Shown here: positions 58,379-58,796 of the stretch, in pieces
Numbering within the stretch: position 1 is the first letter of the stretch
How the letters are laid out: the number at the start of each line of letters is the position of its first letter
NCBI RefSeq assembly: GCF_020037125.1
Contig: NZ_JAIQDG010000051.1
Coordinates: 1 to 58,796, forward strand
Source of the DNA: Myxococcus sp. RHSTA-1-4
GTDB lineage: Bacteria > Myxococcota > Myxococcia > Myxococcales > Myxococcaceae
Length of the DNA stretch: 58,796 nucleotides
Direction of reading: 5' to 3'
Notes under the pieces: model-generated
Seen by the model: the letters and a program-made list of their open reading frames with translations, nothing else
Databases searched by the model: none
Told to the model about the DNA's origin: nothing
Position numbers and translations under genes: made by a program

Positions 58379-58796
58379 ATGGCGAAGGCTGGGGCCCACA
58401 AGTGGGAGTTCAAGGCACGGTTCCGACGTCGCGCCTTCGGTTGGAAGTCTCAGCCGGCGCTCATGCGCATCAAGCAGGCTGTCGGTGAGATCAAGCGGAT
58501 CGCGAAGAAGGAGCCCGCGCTCGCCGCCGAGGGTGCCATCGAGTTCCTGGAGCGCGTCTCGCCTGCGCTCGAGAACGTCGACAGTTCCTCCGGCTCCATC
58601 GGCACCACCGTGAACCACGCCATCGCGGAGCTGGTGCCCATCATCGCGAGCGCGCCCGCCGACGCGAAGACGCGCGAAGCCTGGCTCGAGCGGCTGTTCG
58701 AGGCACATCAGGCCGACCAGATCCCGTACATCGAGCTCCTCGCCGACCACTGGGGCGAGCTGTGCGCGTCGAAAGAGGTCGCGTCCGCGTGGGCGG
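58379..58796 (+). CDS. 5' end of an unidentified protein gene (partial, runs off the window)
   Basis: From the ATG at 58379, 139 codons are open to the window end. An AAGGAG lies 10 nt upstream and a closer AGGAG abuts the ATG. The product starts MAKAGAHKWEFKARFRRRAF and continues with amphipathic helices and the stretch SSSGSIGTTVNHAIAELVPI. No signal peptide or enzyme motif is visible. I recall this N-terminus from a family of uncharacterised, roughly 400-residue myxobacterial proteins (DUF6880-like), whose C-terminus resembles the tail encoded at 1-130. That link is from memory and unverified. Confidence 0.75.
   Translation, partial: MAKAGAHKWEFKARFRRRAFGWKSQPALMRIKQAVGEIKRIAKKEPALAAEGAIEFLERVSPALENVDSSSGSIGTTVNHAIAELVPIIASAPADAKTREAWLERLFEAHQADQIPYIELLADHWGELCASKEVASAWA

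Overview
The window is very GC-rich and shows the codon bias of a delta-proteobacterial myxobacterium. The giant PKS/NRPS operon and the coupled Ser/Thr kinase plus DUF2381-like pair point to suborder Cystobacterineae (Myxococcus/Archangium/Cystobacter type). Species cannot be fixed from the sequence alone.

Layout. Positions 1-130 hold the 3' end of a plus-strand gene. Positions 397-54027 are one minus-strand operon of ten genes, transcribed from high to low coordinates with 4-bp overlaps or gaps of at most 22 bp. In order: 2-oxoacid dehydrogenase E1-alpha, E1-beta, an E2 acyltransferase fused to an acyl carrier protein (ACP), then PKS1 (KS-AT-DH-ER-KR-ACP), PKS2, PKS3 and PKS4 (each KS-AT-DH-KR-ACP), PKS5 (three modules), PKS6 (one module with a decayed ER) and a terminal NRPS (docking-C-A-PCP-reductase). 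A type II thioesterase is transcribed divergently at 54267, across a 239-bp region with an AT-rich island and a perfect inverted repeat. Beyond it lie a coupled membrane Ser/Thr kinase and DUF2381-like gene (56241-58223 and 55196-56239, minus strand), then the 5' end of another plus-strand gene from 58379.

How it works (inference). E1/E2 oxidatively decarboxylate a 2-oxoacid and hand the acyl group to the ACP fused to E2, replacing a usual loading module. Eight PKS modules extend it; AT motifs predict methylmalonyl in modules 1-4 and 8, malonyl in 6 and 7, and an ambiguous module 5. The NRPS adds an amino acid (code DLFNNALTYK, alanine-like) and releases the chain reductively. Full reduction after module 1, an inactive-looking DH in module 3, A-type KRs in modules 3 and 6, a missing DH in module 6 and a dead ER in module 8 match, position by position, the carbon skeleton I remember for phenalamide/stipiamide: phenyl end, C13 hydroxyl, 6Z-polyene and alaninol amide. 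PKS2 to NRPS corresponds to the myxalamid assembly line. The locus is therefore best read as a phenalamide-type cluster, with several enzymological oddities worth testing.
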